Source: Lentisphaerota bacterium (GTDB lineage Bacteria; Verrucomicrobiota; Lentisphaeria; Victivallales; Victivallaceae). From it: 64,000 nucleotides of DNA. Position 1 is the stretch's first letter. Each line of letters begins with the position of its first letter. Positions 9,311 to 16,751 of the stretch are shown here, one piece after another. A program made the translations under genes and the position numbers. The DNA lies in the NCBI GenBank assembly GCA_015061685.1, contig SUWD01000002.1, positions 124,001 to 188,000 on the forward strand, written 5' to 3'. A model generated the notes under the pieces. That model saw only the letters and a program-made list of their open reading frames with translations. It was not told the origin of the DNA and did not search any database.

Positions 9311-9353
9311 GTTGTATATCTGTAAATATACAACATCGCAAGGGGATATTCAA
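9311..9353 (-). promoter_or_regulatory. lemA promoter with overlapping inverted repeat
   Basis: On the minus strand TTGAAT (complement of 9348-9353), 17-bp spacer and TATATT (complement of 9325-9330). A perfect 8-bp inverted repeat GTTGTATA/TATACAAC (9311-9318 and 9327-9334, 8-bp gap) overlaps the -10 and the start site. That is where a repressor dimer would bind. Confidence 0.6.
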
Positions 9354-9383
9354 GGAGGAACGGTGATTTTTTATTTCAACTCC

Positions 9384-9411
9384 TTGAAAAAACGCAAAAA
9401 GATACTATATT
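9384..9411 (+). promoter_or_regulatory. Promoter of the DUF362 gene
   Basis: TTGAAA (9384-9389), 16-bp spacer, TATATT (9406-9411), 35 bp before the start codon. Confidence 0.55.
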
Positions 9412-9446
9412 TGATGAGAAACTTACAGTAAACGATAAGGTTTTTT

Positions 9447-10493
9447 ATGAAAAGCAATGTATATTTTTTCCCTTTGTCCGGGAAATCATCTTCGCTGCAA
9501 CGCTCTCAAGCGGGCAGGGCGGTTTTGGAAAAATTGTTGTCTGCAGAAAAAACGGAGCTTTGCAATGAAGTCCCGATAAAGCTCCATTTCGGTGAAAAAG
9601 GCAATCACACCTATTTGAAACCTGAATTGTACGATGGTATAATTGATTTATTGGAAGAAAAGAGTGTCAAAAGCTGTTTTACTGAAACAAGCGTACTTTA
9701 TGGCGGAGAGCGTTTTTCTGCTGAAAAGCACAAGAAATTGGCAGAAAAACATGGTTTCACCCGTTTGCCGGTGGTAATCGCAGATGGTGATAACGGAGAA
9801 AAATCAAAACTGATTCCTGTTGACGGAGGAAGACATTTTCAAAGTGCGGCAATCGCAGAAATGCTTGCTGAATCAGAACAGGTTCTGGTAGTTTCCCATT
9901 TCAAGGGGCATATTCTCGCCGGTTTCGGTGGAGCGTTGAAGCAACTCTCCATGGGGTTTGCAGCAAAGGGCGGCAAAATGGCAATGCATTTGAGCGTTAC
10001 CCCAAAAATAAAAAGCTGGAAGTGTAAAAAATGCAAGCTTTGCATGAGCCGCTGTAATGCCGGAGCGATCATTGCCGGAGATAAATTTTTCATAGATCCG
10101 GCGAAGTGTGTCGGCTGCGGAGCGTGTTTTGCTATTTGTCCAGCCAAAGCAATTTCCGTTTTCAGTTTCGCCGGATTGAAAAACATGCTTTTCGGCAGAC
10201 GCTTTTTCCGGGAAAAACTTGCGGAATATGCGTATGCTTCCCATCATGGTAAAAGGAATATTTATCTGACCTACGCGGTTGATATTACACCGGGGTGTGA
10301 TTGTGAACCCCGGAGAATGTCATCCTGTGTGCCGGATATAGGTGTCTTTGCCTCACTTGATCCGGTCGCATTGGATTCTGCCTGTTATGATGCTGCGGTC
10401 AAAGCCGGAAAACATTTCCGGGGACATGAACAGCTCGCTTATGCCGAAAAATTGCAGATCGGTTCAATGGATTATAAACTGGTCGAAGTATGA
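9447..10493 (+). CDS. DUF362 domain protein with two [4Fe-4S] ferredoxin motifs
   Basis: A 348-residue protein. The N-terminal part (about 1-185) and the C-terminal part resemble the DUF362 fold. Between them is a bacterial ferredoxin insert with two CxxCxxCxxxC clusters (CKKCKLCMSRC near 192 and CVGCGACFAIC near 221). Such proteins are putative cytoplasmic iron-sulfur oxidoreductases; no reaction has been settled for the family. It overlaps the next gene by four bases (ATGA), so the two are translationally coupled. Confidence 0.85.
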   Translation: MKSNVYFFPLSGKSSSLQRSQAGRAVLEKLLSAEKTELCNEVPIKLHFGEKGNHTYLKPELYDGIIDLLEEKSVKSCFTETSVLYGGERFSAEKHKKLAEKHGFTRLPVVIADGDNGEKSKLIPVDGGRHFQSAAIAEMLAESEQVLVVSHFKGHILAGFGGALKQLSMGFAAKGGKMAMHLSVTPKIKSWKCKKCKLCMSRCNAGAIIAGDKFFIDPAKCVGCGACFAICPAKAISVFSFAGLKNMLFGRRFFREKLAEYAYASHHGKRNIYLTYAVDITPGCDCEPRRMSSCVPDIGVFASLDPVALDSACYDAAVKAGKHFRGHEQLAYAEKLQIGSMDYKLVEV

Positions 10494-11161
10494 AAAACTC
10501 CGGAGATATTCAAGTCTGGCGGACCAATCGTCCCCGGGATTTTTTGTTGAATGGCAAAGTCGTTACAGTTCCGGATGATTGGATATTCGTTCCCTCCGGA
10601 GATCCGGGGTTGACCCGGAGATTGAAAAGCACAACCGAATGCTGGAGCGTTGTGCATAAAAGGAAAAACCGGATCGAAGCGATCGGATTGTGGTGCAGAC
10701 AAGGCGTAGTGGAAAAGGTTAAGGAAGATCTTGAAACTGAACGCAATAACCCTGCTTATCAGCGTAAACTTGAAGCTGCCCGGCAAGCCAGAATTGCTAA
10801 ACAGGATGCGTATGTCGTTGAATTCCGGCAGGCGGTTGTCGATTTTTTGGCATTTGCCCCACGTTATGAAGAAATGGCTTGGGATTTTGCTGATTCTGTT
10901 ACAGATCATGCGATCCCTGTCGGCAGTGGTACAGTCGCCAGAACGGAAAGAATTCCTCTTGCTCAACGTGCCGAAGCGGCAGTGATCGCCTGGATGCGGC
11001 ATCAAACGACCGATTATGACAATATGTATATCGCACGTATAAAGGGTGAACGACGGTCAGTTCGCCGGGAGCTTGCCGGGATTTCAAGGGATATTCTGGA
11101 AATTTACCGCAAAGGCGAAGATGCTCCTGAAAATTGTCCGTTGAAAGCTGCGTTGTATTGA
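10490..11161 (+). CDS. DUF2293 domain protein
   Basis: A 223-residue protein whose C-terminal third matches the DUF2293 pattern: AEAAVIAWMRHQTTDYD, then RIKGERRSVRRELA and ILEIYR (about residues 160-210). This is a short basic helical domain of unknown function. The N-terminal half starts with WRTNRPRDFLLNGKVVTVPDDWIFVPSGDPGLTRR, a beta-rich region. Arg/Lys content suggests nucleic-acid contact, but that is speculation. It is translationally coupled to the DUF362 gene. Confidence 0.75.
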   Translation: MKNSGDIQVWRTNRPRDFLLNGKVVTVPDDWIFVPSGDPGLTRRLKSTTECWSVVHKRKNRIEAIGLWCRQGVVEKVKEDLETERNNPAYQRKLEAARQARIAKQDAYVVEFRQAVVDFLAFAPRYEEMAWDFADSVTDHAIPVGSGTVARTERIPLAQRAEAAVIAWMRHQTTDYDNMYIARIKGERRSVRRELAGISRDILEIYRKGEDAPENCPLKAALY

Positions 11162-11171
11162 ATTTCTGCGA

Positions 11172-12230
11172 TCAATGCTTCATATCCATTGCTACGTTTA
11201 TGGCAAATGTACGCAGTGCCAATTCATCATTGACATTGAATTTCAACGTGTAATCCAATTCCTCGGCTTCCCGCAGGATCCTTTCTGCCCGTTCCGGTGA
11301 AATTACTGCCGGAATGGCAAGATGTTCAAAAAGTTCCGGATTTGCCATCGATGAGAAATCTGCCCCCAGTGCCAGCATGTAAATTTGCGAACAGAATGTA
11401 GTTATTGCTGCAATAAAACTGCGGCGGTCACGAATATATGCCCCACTGGCAGCATCGCTTTTGCGGGTTTCCGCCCGTTTGATGAATGCCGGATCTTCAC
11501 TGTTTTTGGCATTTTCGATCAAATCAGCGAATTCTTCTTCCACGGAAGCTGCGGCAGCTTCAGCCAGATTGGCTGCTACTGCAGTCAACTTTGAGGCGGC
11601 GGTTTCTATTTTTATCAGATCACATCCGCAATAAAAACACAAATCATTCAATGCCGCACAGGTCTCTTTTACTCCGGCAAAGTTGAAACGGAATTTGTTG
11701 TCCGGCAGAGACAAAAGTTGACAGCGGGAACGGGTCGTCGGCAACAGGGCAGATGGATTGGCTGTCGTCAGGATCATCGTGGTTTCTGCCGGAGGCTCTT
11801 CGAGGGTTTTCAACAAGGCATTTTGTGCTTCTGTATTCATCCGGTCGGCGTCATGGATCAAACCGAATTTGCGATGATTGCCGGAGGTGTATCCGATGTG
11901 ATCAAGCAGATAACGCAGAGTATTCGGCTCCGGATTGATTCTTTCCCCGACCTTGATCTGGTACATTTTGCCAACCGGAAACACGCTGTGACAATCAGCA
12001 TAATTACCGCTGGCAACCTGATTGCAGAATGAACAAGTCCCATCCGGTCTGCCTTCTTTTTCATTGCGGCATCCGGCTATTTGCATAACAACGGCGGCAA
12101 ATTCTTTTCTTACCAGAGGATCGGGAGAATGGATTAGAAACGCATGAGCCATCCGGCCGGATTTGCGGGAATTCTCCAGACAGGCGATCAAATCGCCGAA
12201 CCTTTTGGCGTATTCAGAATAAAGCGACAT
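11172..12230 (-). CDS. holB: DNA polymerase III subunit delta'
   Basis: A 352-residue clamp-loader subunit. It keeps the AAA+-like fold with AHAFLIHSPDPLVRKEF where ATP-binding paralogues have the P-loop. A CxFC zinc-type motif (TCSFCNQ) follows. Then come RKFGLIHDADRMNTEAQNALLKTLEEPPAETTMILTT and the arginine-finger SRC motif (TTRSRCQ). Delta' stabilises the clamp loader that puts the beta sliding clamp on DNA. The start overlaps tmk by 17 bp, the usual tmk-holB order. Confidence 0.93.
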   Translation of the reverse strand: MSLYSEYAKRFGDLIACLENSRKSGRMAHAFLIHSPDPLVRKEFAAVVMQIAGCRNEKEGRPDGTCSFCNQVASGNYADCHSVFPVGKMYQIKVGERINPEPNTLRYLLDHIGYTSGNHRKFGLIHDADRMNTEAQNALLKTLEEPPAETTMILTTANPSALLPTTRSRCQLLSLPDNKFRFNFAGVKETCAALNDLCFYCGCDLIKIETAASKLTAVAANLAEAAAASVEEEFADLIENAKNSEDPAFIKRAETRKSDAASGAYIRDRRSFIAAITTFCSQIYMLALGADFSSMANPELFEHLAIPAVISPERAERILREAEELDYTLKFNVNDELALRTFAINVAMDMKH

Positions 12231-12852
12231 CGATCACCTGACGGATTTTTTGAGCGATAGTTTCCCGGTCAAGAGTTGCATCAATAACACAGAATCTTTC
12301 CGGCTCACGTTCTGCAAGGTGAAGAAAGGACTGTCTTACCTTACGGTGGAATTCCAACTTTTCGTTTTCAAACCGGTCAAAACCCTCACTCTGACGTTTC
12401 ACAATACGGGCGAAACCTGCTTCCGGAGCGAGATCCATAAGGATCGTTAAATCCGGTTTCCTTCCGGCTGAAGCAAAATCATTCAAATAATCGACAGTTT
12501 CCATGGACATGTTTCTTGCCCCTCCCTGATATGCACAGGTCGAGTCGCTGAAACGGTCACAAATCACCACTTTCCCGGCTGCAAGGGCAGGGAGTATCTT
12601 TTCTCTGACATGTTGAGCCCTTGCCGCTTCCATTAAAAGCAATTCGGTTTCGTTGTGAAGCTTTTCTTCCGTATGATGGGATTTTACAACCCCGCGGATT
12701 ACTTCCGCCAAATCTGTGCCGCCCGGTTCCCGGGTGATAACACATTCCAAGCCGCGTGATGTCAGATATTCGGCAAGTTTCAATACCTGTGAACTTTTGC
12801 CGGCCCCCTCCGGGCCTTCAAAAGTGATAAAAAATCCTTTGATTTTTGACAT
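12214..12852 (-). CDS. tmk: Thymidylate kinase
   Basis: A 212-residue dTMP kinase. P-loop GPEGAGKSSQ at about residues 13-22, the DR-type motif REPGGTDLAE near 40, DRFSDSTCAYQGGAR near 98 and a LID region RIVKRQSEGFDRFENE. It makes dTDP for DNA synthesis. Length and motifs are typical. It is the first gene of the tmk-holB pair and diverges from the purH-like gene. Confidence 0.95.
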   Translation of the reverse strand: MSKIKGFFITFEGPEGAGKSSQVLKLAEYLTSRGLECVITREPGGTDLAEVIRGVVKSHHTEEKLHNETELLLMEAARAQHVREKILPALAAGKVVICDRFSDSTCAYQGGARNMSMETVDYLNDFASAGRKPDLTILMDLAPEAGFARIVKRQSEGFDRFENEKLEFHRKVRQSFLHLAEREPERFCVIDATLDRETIAQKIRQVIDVALF

Positions 12853-12921
12853 AAGAACTCCGATTTTTGCGGATTTTTAAAAATAAAACAGGAAAATCCG
12901 TCTTTTATAAGATAGTTCCAT

Positions 12922-12950
12922 TTGCTCATAAGTTCAAATGGTGTTATATT
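12922..12950 (+). promoter_or_regulatory. Promoter of the AICAR transformylase operon
   Basis: TTGCTC (12922-12927), 17-bp spacer, extended -10 TGT-TATATT (12942-12950), followed 55 bp later by the start codon with AAAAGGATG before it. Confidence 0.55.
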
Positions 12951-13004
12951 GTATAAATGATTTTTTTTCAAAAACAACAGCAATTCTAAAAAAAGGATGA
13001 AAAA

Positions 13005-14123
13005 ATGGCTGAGTTGTCCCGTTCCAGTTATCTGGAAAAAAATGTCGGCAGTTTTCCGGAAGAGATCGTTGTTGCCGGAAAACGTTATGAAAAAGTTGAT
13101 GATCTGCGTTACGGTACCAATCCGCACCAGCCGGCAGCTTATTATCGTCCGGTGGGCGAAAAAGGTGTCATCGGCGGTATGGAGATTCTTAAAAACGGAA
13201 AAAATGGTCTTTCCCAGACCAACCTTGAAGATATTTCCGGAGCCCTTAATATTGTGAAATTCTTTTCCGGAGTACCTGCCTGTGCAGTAATGAAACACGT
13301 CAACCCCTCCGGAGCTGCGATCGCTTGTCCCGGTGAAACTCTCTGCGATGTTTATCTCAAAGCCAGAGATGCAGATGCCCGTGCTGCATTCGGAAGCGTG
13401 ATCGCTTTTAATGTGGAGGTGGATGCTGAAACTGCCAAAGCCATTATGAGTACTTTTGTCGAGTGTGTGGTCGCTCCTGCTTTTACTGATGAAGCTCTGG
13501 CTGTTTTTCACGATTCAGAAACTTTTAAACTCAACAAGCATGTCCGTATCATCCGGTGCGGAAATCCAGATTTGCTTCCCAAATACTGTTCCGATGCGGC
13601 ACAGGCCGTTGATACGGTCAAAGTGCTTACCGATGGTTCTCTGATCGTTGCTGCACCGCTGCTTACTTCTCTTACTGATATCGCTGATCTCAAACCGGCC
13701 CAGGGAGAAAACAGCCGTTGCGGCAAACAGATTTCATCTGTTCCCTGTACCGAAGAACAGAAACGTGATCTGCTTTTCTCATGGTATGTGAATTTGAGTG
13801 TCCGCTCCAATGGTGTGGTTATTTGTGCCAATGGTCAAACTCTCAGTGTCGGTACCGGTGAACAGGATCGTGTCGGTGCTATTGAGCAGGCTATCGCCAA
13901 ATTTGAGCAGAAATACGAGGGCGAAGGAAAACTTGAGAATTCTGTAATGTCCAGTGACGGATTCTTCCCCTTTGAAGACGGCGTTGAAACTGCTGCCAAA
14001 GCAGGTATCAAAGCTATCATCGCTCCCGCCGGAAGTTTGCGTGATGCGGACGTGATCAAGCGGGCCAATGAATTGGGCGTTGCTCTTTTCCATGCTCCGG
14101 AACGGATCTTCTCTCACCACTGA
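13005..14123 (+). CDS. purH: Stand-alone AICAR formyltransferase (PurH C-terminal type)
   Basis: A 372-residue protein covering only the AICAR transformylase half of PurH. RYGTNPHQPA is near residue 37. The catalytic VMKHVNPSGAA follows near 95. DRVGAIEQAI, then MSSDGFFPFEDGV and the APAGSLRD end are also typical. It formylates AICAR with 10-formyl-THF, the penultimate step of purine synthesis. The roughly 200-residue MGS-like IMP cyclohydrolase domain that precedes it in E. coli PurH is absent, and there is no room for it upstream. The cyclohydrolase must be encoded elsewhere. Single-domain forms are known (often called PurV). Confidence 0.9.
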   Translation: MAELSRSSYLEKNVGSFPEEIVVAGKRYEKVDDLRYGTNPHQPAAYYRPVGEKGVIGGMEILKNGKNGLSQTNLEDISGALNIVKFFSGVPACAVMKHVNPSGAAIACPGETLCDVYLKARDADARAAFGSVIAFNVEVDAETAKAIMSTFVECVVAPAFTDEALAVFHDSETFKLNKHVRIIRCGNPDLLPKYCSDAAQAVDTVKVLTDGSLIVAAPLLTSLTDIADLKPAQGENSRCGKQISSVPCTEEQKRDLLFSWYVNLSVRSNGVVICANGQTLSVGTGEQDRVGAIEQAIAKFEQKYEGEGKLENSVMSSDGFFPFEDGVETAAKAGIKAIIAPAGSLRDADVIKRANELGVALFHAPERIFSHH

Positions 14124-14150
14124 TAACAAATTTTTATAAGGAATCAAAAA

Positions 14151-14795
14151 ATGGCCAAGCATAAAAACAAACCGGTCGCAGAGCGTAAAAAAGTTACCGA
14201 TATCGAAAAAGCTCTCAATGATGATGAACGCATTGAATTGTGGTTGAGTCAGAATTGGCTTAAATGTCTGATTGCTGTCATTGTGATCGCCATTGTCGTA
14301 ATTGCGGTTCTGACCTTTTTTAATATCAAAGAGAAAAATGCTGCTGAAGTTACTCGGGCATTTGCGTCTGCTAAAGCTGAAGAGCTGCCCGTTCTGCTGG
14401 CAAAAGATCCCAACGCGGCCGGTGCCGACGTTGCCCGCCTGCGTTTGGCAGCTCACCTGCTGGATAAAAAAGATGCAAAAGGAGCTCTTACTCAATTTAC
14501 GGAAGTATCAATTTCGACAACAGCTCCCGTTGAATTCCGTATCCGGGCCCGTCTTTCTGCAGCTGCCTGCCGCGAAATTCTCGGCAATGCCAAAGAGGCC
14601 GCCGCATCATACAAAGCGATTTATGACGACAAGAGTGTCGCTGAAAGTATCCGGCTTGAAGCCGGTTATCATGCTGCCCGTCTCCTGATGGCTTCCGGCA
14701 ATGCGGAGCAGGCAAAAAATATCCTCAGTGAGATTGTTGCACTCAAAACAGTCTCTCCGTGGAAAAATCAGGCAGAAATGTTGTTGAATCGCTGA
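14151..14795 (+). CDS. Membrane-anchored TPR protein (YfgM-like)
   Basis: A 214-residue protein. A charged 45-residue cytoplasmic start is followed by one membrane helix (LKCLIAVIVIAIVVIAVLTFF, about 45-65). An exported helical domain with about three tetratricopeptide-like repeats follows. The layout matches the YfgM/TPR_21 family of periplasmic chaperone-like proteins that work near the Sec translocon. The role here is inferred from that layout. It is followed by the RNA methyltransferase after an 11-bp gap. Confidence 0.7.
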   Translation: MAKHKNKPVAERKKVTDIEKALNDDERIELWLSQNWLKCLIAVIVIAIVVIAVLTFFNIKEKNAAEVTRAFASAKAEELPVLLAKDPNAAGADVARLRLAAHLLDKKDAKGALTQFTEVSISTTAPVEFRIRARLSAAACREILGNAKEAAASYKAIYDDKSVAESIRLEAGYHAARLLMASGNAEQAKNILSEIVALKTVSPWKNQAEMLLNR

Positions 14796-14806
14796 GTCCG
14801 GCAGTT

Positions 14807-15562
14807 ATGGAAATTTCCCGCAAAGAAAGTTCTCTGCTTCGGGCACTGGCAACCAGAGCCGGACGTAAAAAGTCCGGTTGCTGCCGTTGTGAGGGAATCC
14901 GGGCGGTACGGGAGTTGCTTTCTTACTATCCCGAAAAAGTGAGATTTATTGCCATTGCCAAACGTGCTTTGCCGCAAATGCAATGTGATGCATCACTTTT
15001 GCGGATCGTACCGGATAATCTTTTTGACGAGCTTGCCGGTACGGTAAACAGTCAGGGGGTTATCGCAGTTGCAGATATTCCCGCTCCGGCGACCGGAGCC
15101 GTTGAGGGAGAATTCGTCCTGGCATTGGATCAACTGGGAGATCCGGGGAATTTTGGAACTATTGCCCGGAGTTTGCGGGCTGCCGGTCAAAAAGAGTTGT
15201 GGTACACCAAAGGATCAATTGATCCGTGGGGAGATAAAGCGATCCGTTCCGGCATGGGGGTGCAATTCGGCTTGAATCTGCGCCGCTTTGATACGCTTCA
15301 CGACTTGGCTTCCTTCGGTGCGGTGCAGGGTATAAATAATGTTTTTATCGCTGATCCGCATCAGGGGGAAAATTGTTTTACCTGTAAAGCTCTTTTTGAT
15401 CGTTCCATCATCGTTATAGGTGGTGAACCCAATGGGGTCATGGGGGTTTATCCCGGTGCTGAAAAAGTTATTATTCCCATGCCGGGGAATTACGAATCGA
15501 TCAATGCTGCCCAGGCGGCAACTGTGTTGATTTTTGAATCAGTCCGCAGAAAAACGGTCTGA
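14807..15562 (+). CDS. SpoU/TrmH family RNA 2'-O-methyltransferase
   Basis: A 251-residue SPOUT methyltransferase. All three knot motifs are visible: motif 1 DQLGDPGNFGTIARSLRAAG near residue 105, motif 2 IVIGGEPNGV near 204, motif 3 IPMPGNYESINAAQAATVLIFE near 223. The N-terminal about 85 residues form a substrate-binding domain of the L30e-like type. The start at 14807 follows the preceding stop; an upstream ATG at 14759 would overlap the TPR gene by 37 bp. The target (tRNA or 23S rRNA) cannot be told from sequence. The motif 3 wording ESINAAQA departs slightly from the common ESLNVSVA. Confidence 0.87.
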   Translation: MEISRKESSLLRALATRAGRKKSGCCRCEGIRAVRELLSYYPEKVRFIAIAKRALPQMQCDASLLRIVPDNLFDELAGTVNSQGVIAVADIPAPATGAVEGEFVLALDQLGDPGNFGTIARSLRAAGQKELWYTKGSIDPWGDKAIRSGMGVQFGLNLRRFDTLHDLASFGAVQGINNVFIADPHQGENCFTCKALFDRSIIVIGGEPNGVMGVYPGAEKVIIPMPGNYESINAAQAATVLIFESVRRKTV

Positions 15563-15573
15563 TGGAGGTTTTT

Positions 15574-16698
15574 ATGATTGATAAATGGTTGATAGTTTAT
15601 TCGGTCGTGTTTGCAGCCGGATTGTTGCTTACACTGTTGACAACTCCGTTGTGCCGGGCACTGGCTCATAAATGCGGCTTGCTTGACCGGCCGGCTGATA
15701 ACCACAAAGGTCATGCAAAAGCGACTGCCCTGCTGGGTGGTGCAGCGATGTTTTCTTCGTGGATGTTGTGCATTATCATCGGTGTCGCCGTTGTATTTTG
15801 TTTTGATCCATCCTCCTGTTTTGCTGATATACTTGCAATTCACCGAGCCGGGATAAAAAGTGTGGTGAATTCAAAATTGATTTTTGTGATTACCGGAGCT
15901 TTGCTGGCTGTTGTCCTCGGTTTGATTGATGACAAGTGGGCTTTGAAAGCCAAATGGAAGTTTTTGGGACAATTTATCATTGCATTGATTGCTGTTATCG
16001 GCGGCGGGATCAGAATAAACCTTTTTATCAACAGTCAGATATTTTCAGTTTGCATTACAGTTTTCTGGATCATGCTGCTGATGAATTCCATAAATTTTTT
16101 CGACAACATGGATGGACTTGCGGTGGGGACTATTGCTGTTGCAATGGGATTTTTTACTGTTTTTGCCGCCCTGAATAATGAGTTTTTTTACGCTGCATTT
16201 GCTGCTCTTAATTTCGGGGTTTGCTGTGGATTCTGGTTTTTTAATGCAAATCCGGCATCGATTTTCATGGGAGATTCCGGCAGCCACTTTCTTGGGTATC
16301 TCGCTGCTGTGGTCGCAGCCGGAGTGACATTTTTTGACCGGAGCGTATCACTTTCCCGTTTCCCAGTGATTATTCCGCTGATGATTTTGGCTCTGCCTCT
16401 CTTTGATACTGCAATGGTAGTGATTATCAGGACGATCAACAAAAAACCTTTCTGGATCGGAGATCACAACCATATTTCTCACCGTTTTGTCAGAATGGGG
16501 TTAAGCCGCAAAATTGCCGTCAATCTCGTTCACCTGACCGCATTGATAATTGCTCTTGGGACTTTGCCTGTTTTCTGGGGGGATTTCCGGACGGCGGCAA
16601 TATTGGTGATACAGGCAGTTTTGCTGTTGGCGATCATTACAATTTTGCAATTTTGCCTGGAAGAACGCAAAGATGCGGTTGAAAAGGTTGAAAAATAA
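15574..16698 (+). CDS. WecA/MraY-family undecaprenyl-phosphate sugar-1-phosphate transferase
   Basis: A 374-residue membrane enzyme with about ten helices. Family motifs are GLIDDKW (near residue 114), NSINFFDNMDGLAVG (near 168), FMGDSGSHFLGY (near 230) and GDHNHISHRFV (near 294, the HxHH-type nucleotide site). It transfers a HexNAc-1-phosphate from a UDP-sugar to undecaprenyl phosphate to start a surface polysaccharide. TGGAGG at 15563-15568 sits 5 bases before ATG 15574. That makes 15574 the start rather than the upstream ATG at 15562, which overlaps the preceding stop. Confidence 0.88.
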   Translation: MIDKWLIVYSVVFAAGLLLTLLTTPLCRALAHKCGLLDRPADNHKGHAKATALLGGAAMFSSWMLCIIIGVAVVFCFDPSSCFADILAIHRAGIKSVVNSKLIFVITGALLAVVLGLIDDKWALKAKWKFLGQFIIALIAVIGGGIRINLFINSQIFSVCITVFWIMLLMNSINFFDNMDGLAVGTIAVAMGFFTVFAALNNEFFYAAFAALNFGVCCGFWFFNANPASIFMGDSGSHFLGYLAAVVAAGVTFFDRSVSLSRFPVIIPLMILALPLFDTAMVVIIRTINKKPFWIGDHNHISHRFVRMGLSRKIAVNLVHLTALIIALGTLPVFWGDFRTAAILVIQAVLLLAIITILQFCLEERKDAVEKVEK

Positions 16699-16751
16699 CA
16701 GAATCAGATACATATTATATATGGACTAACCCAAATAAAAGGAGTTTTATC

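Noticed and set aside
12516-12523. CCCTCCCT as a reversed KOPS copy on the left arm
   Set aside because: The last base is T, so it does not fit CCCTNCCC.
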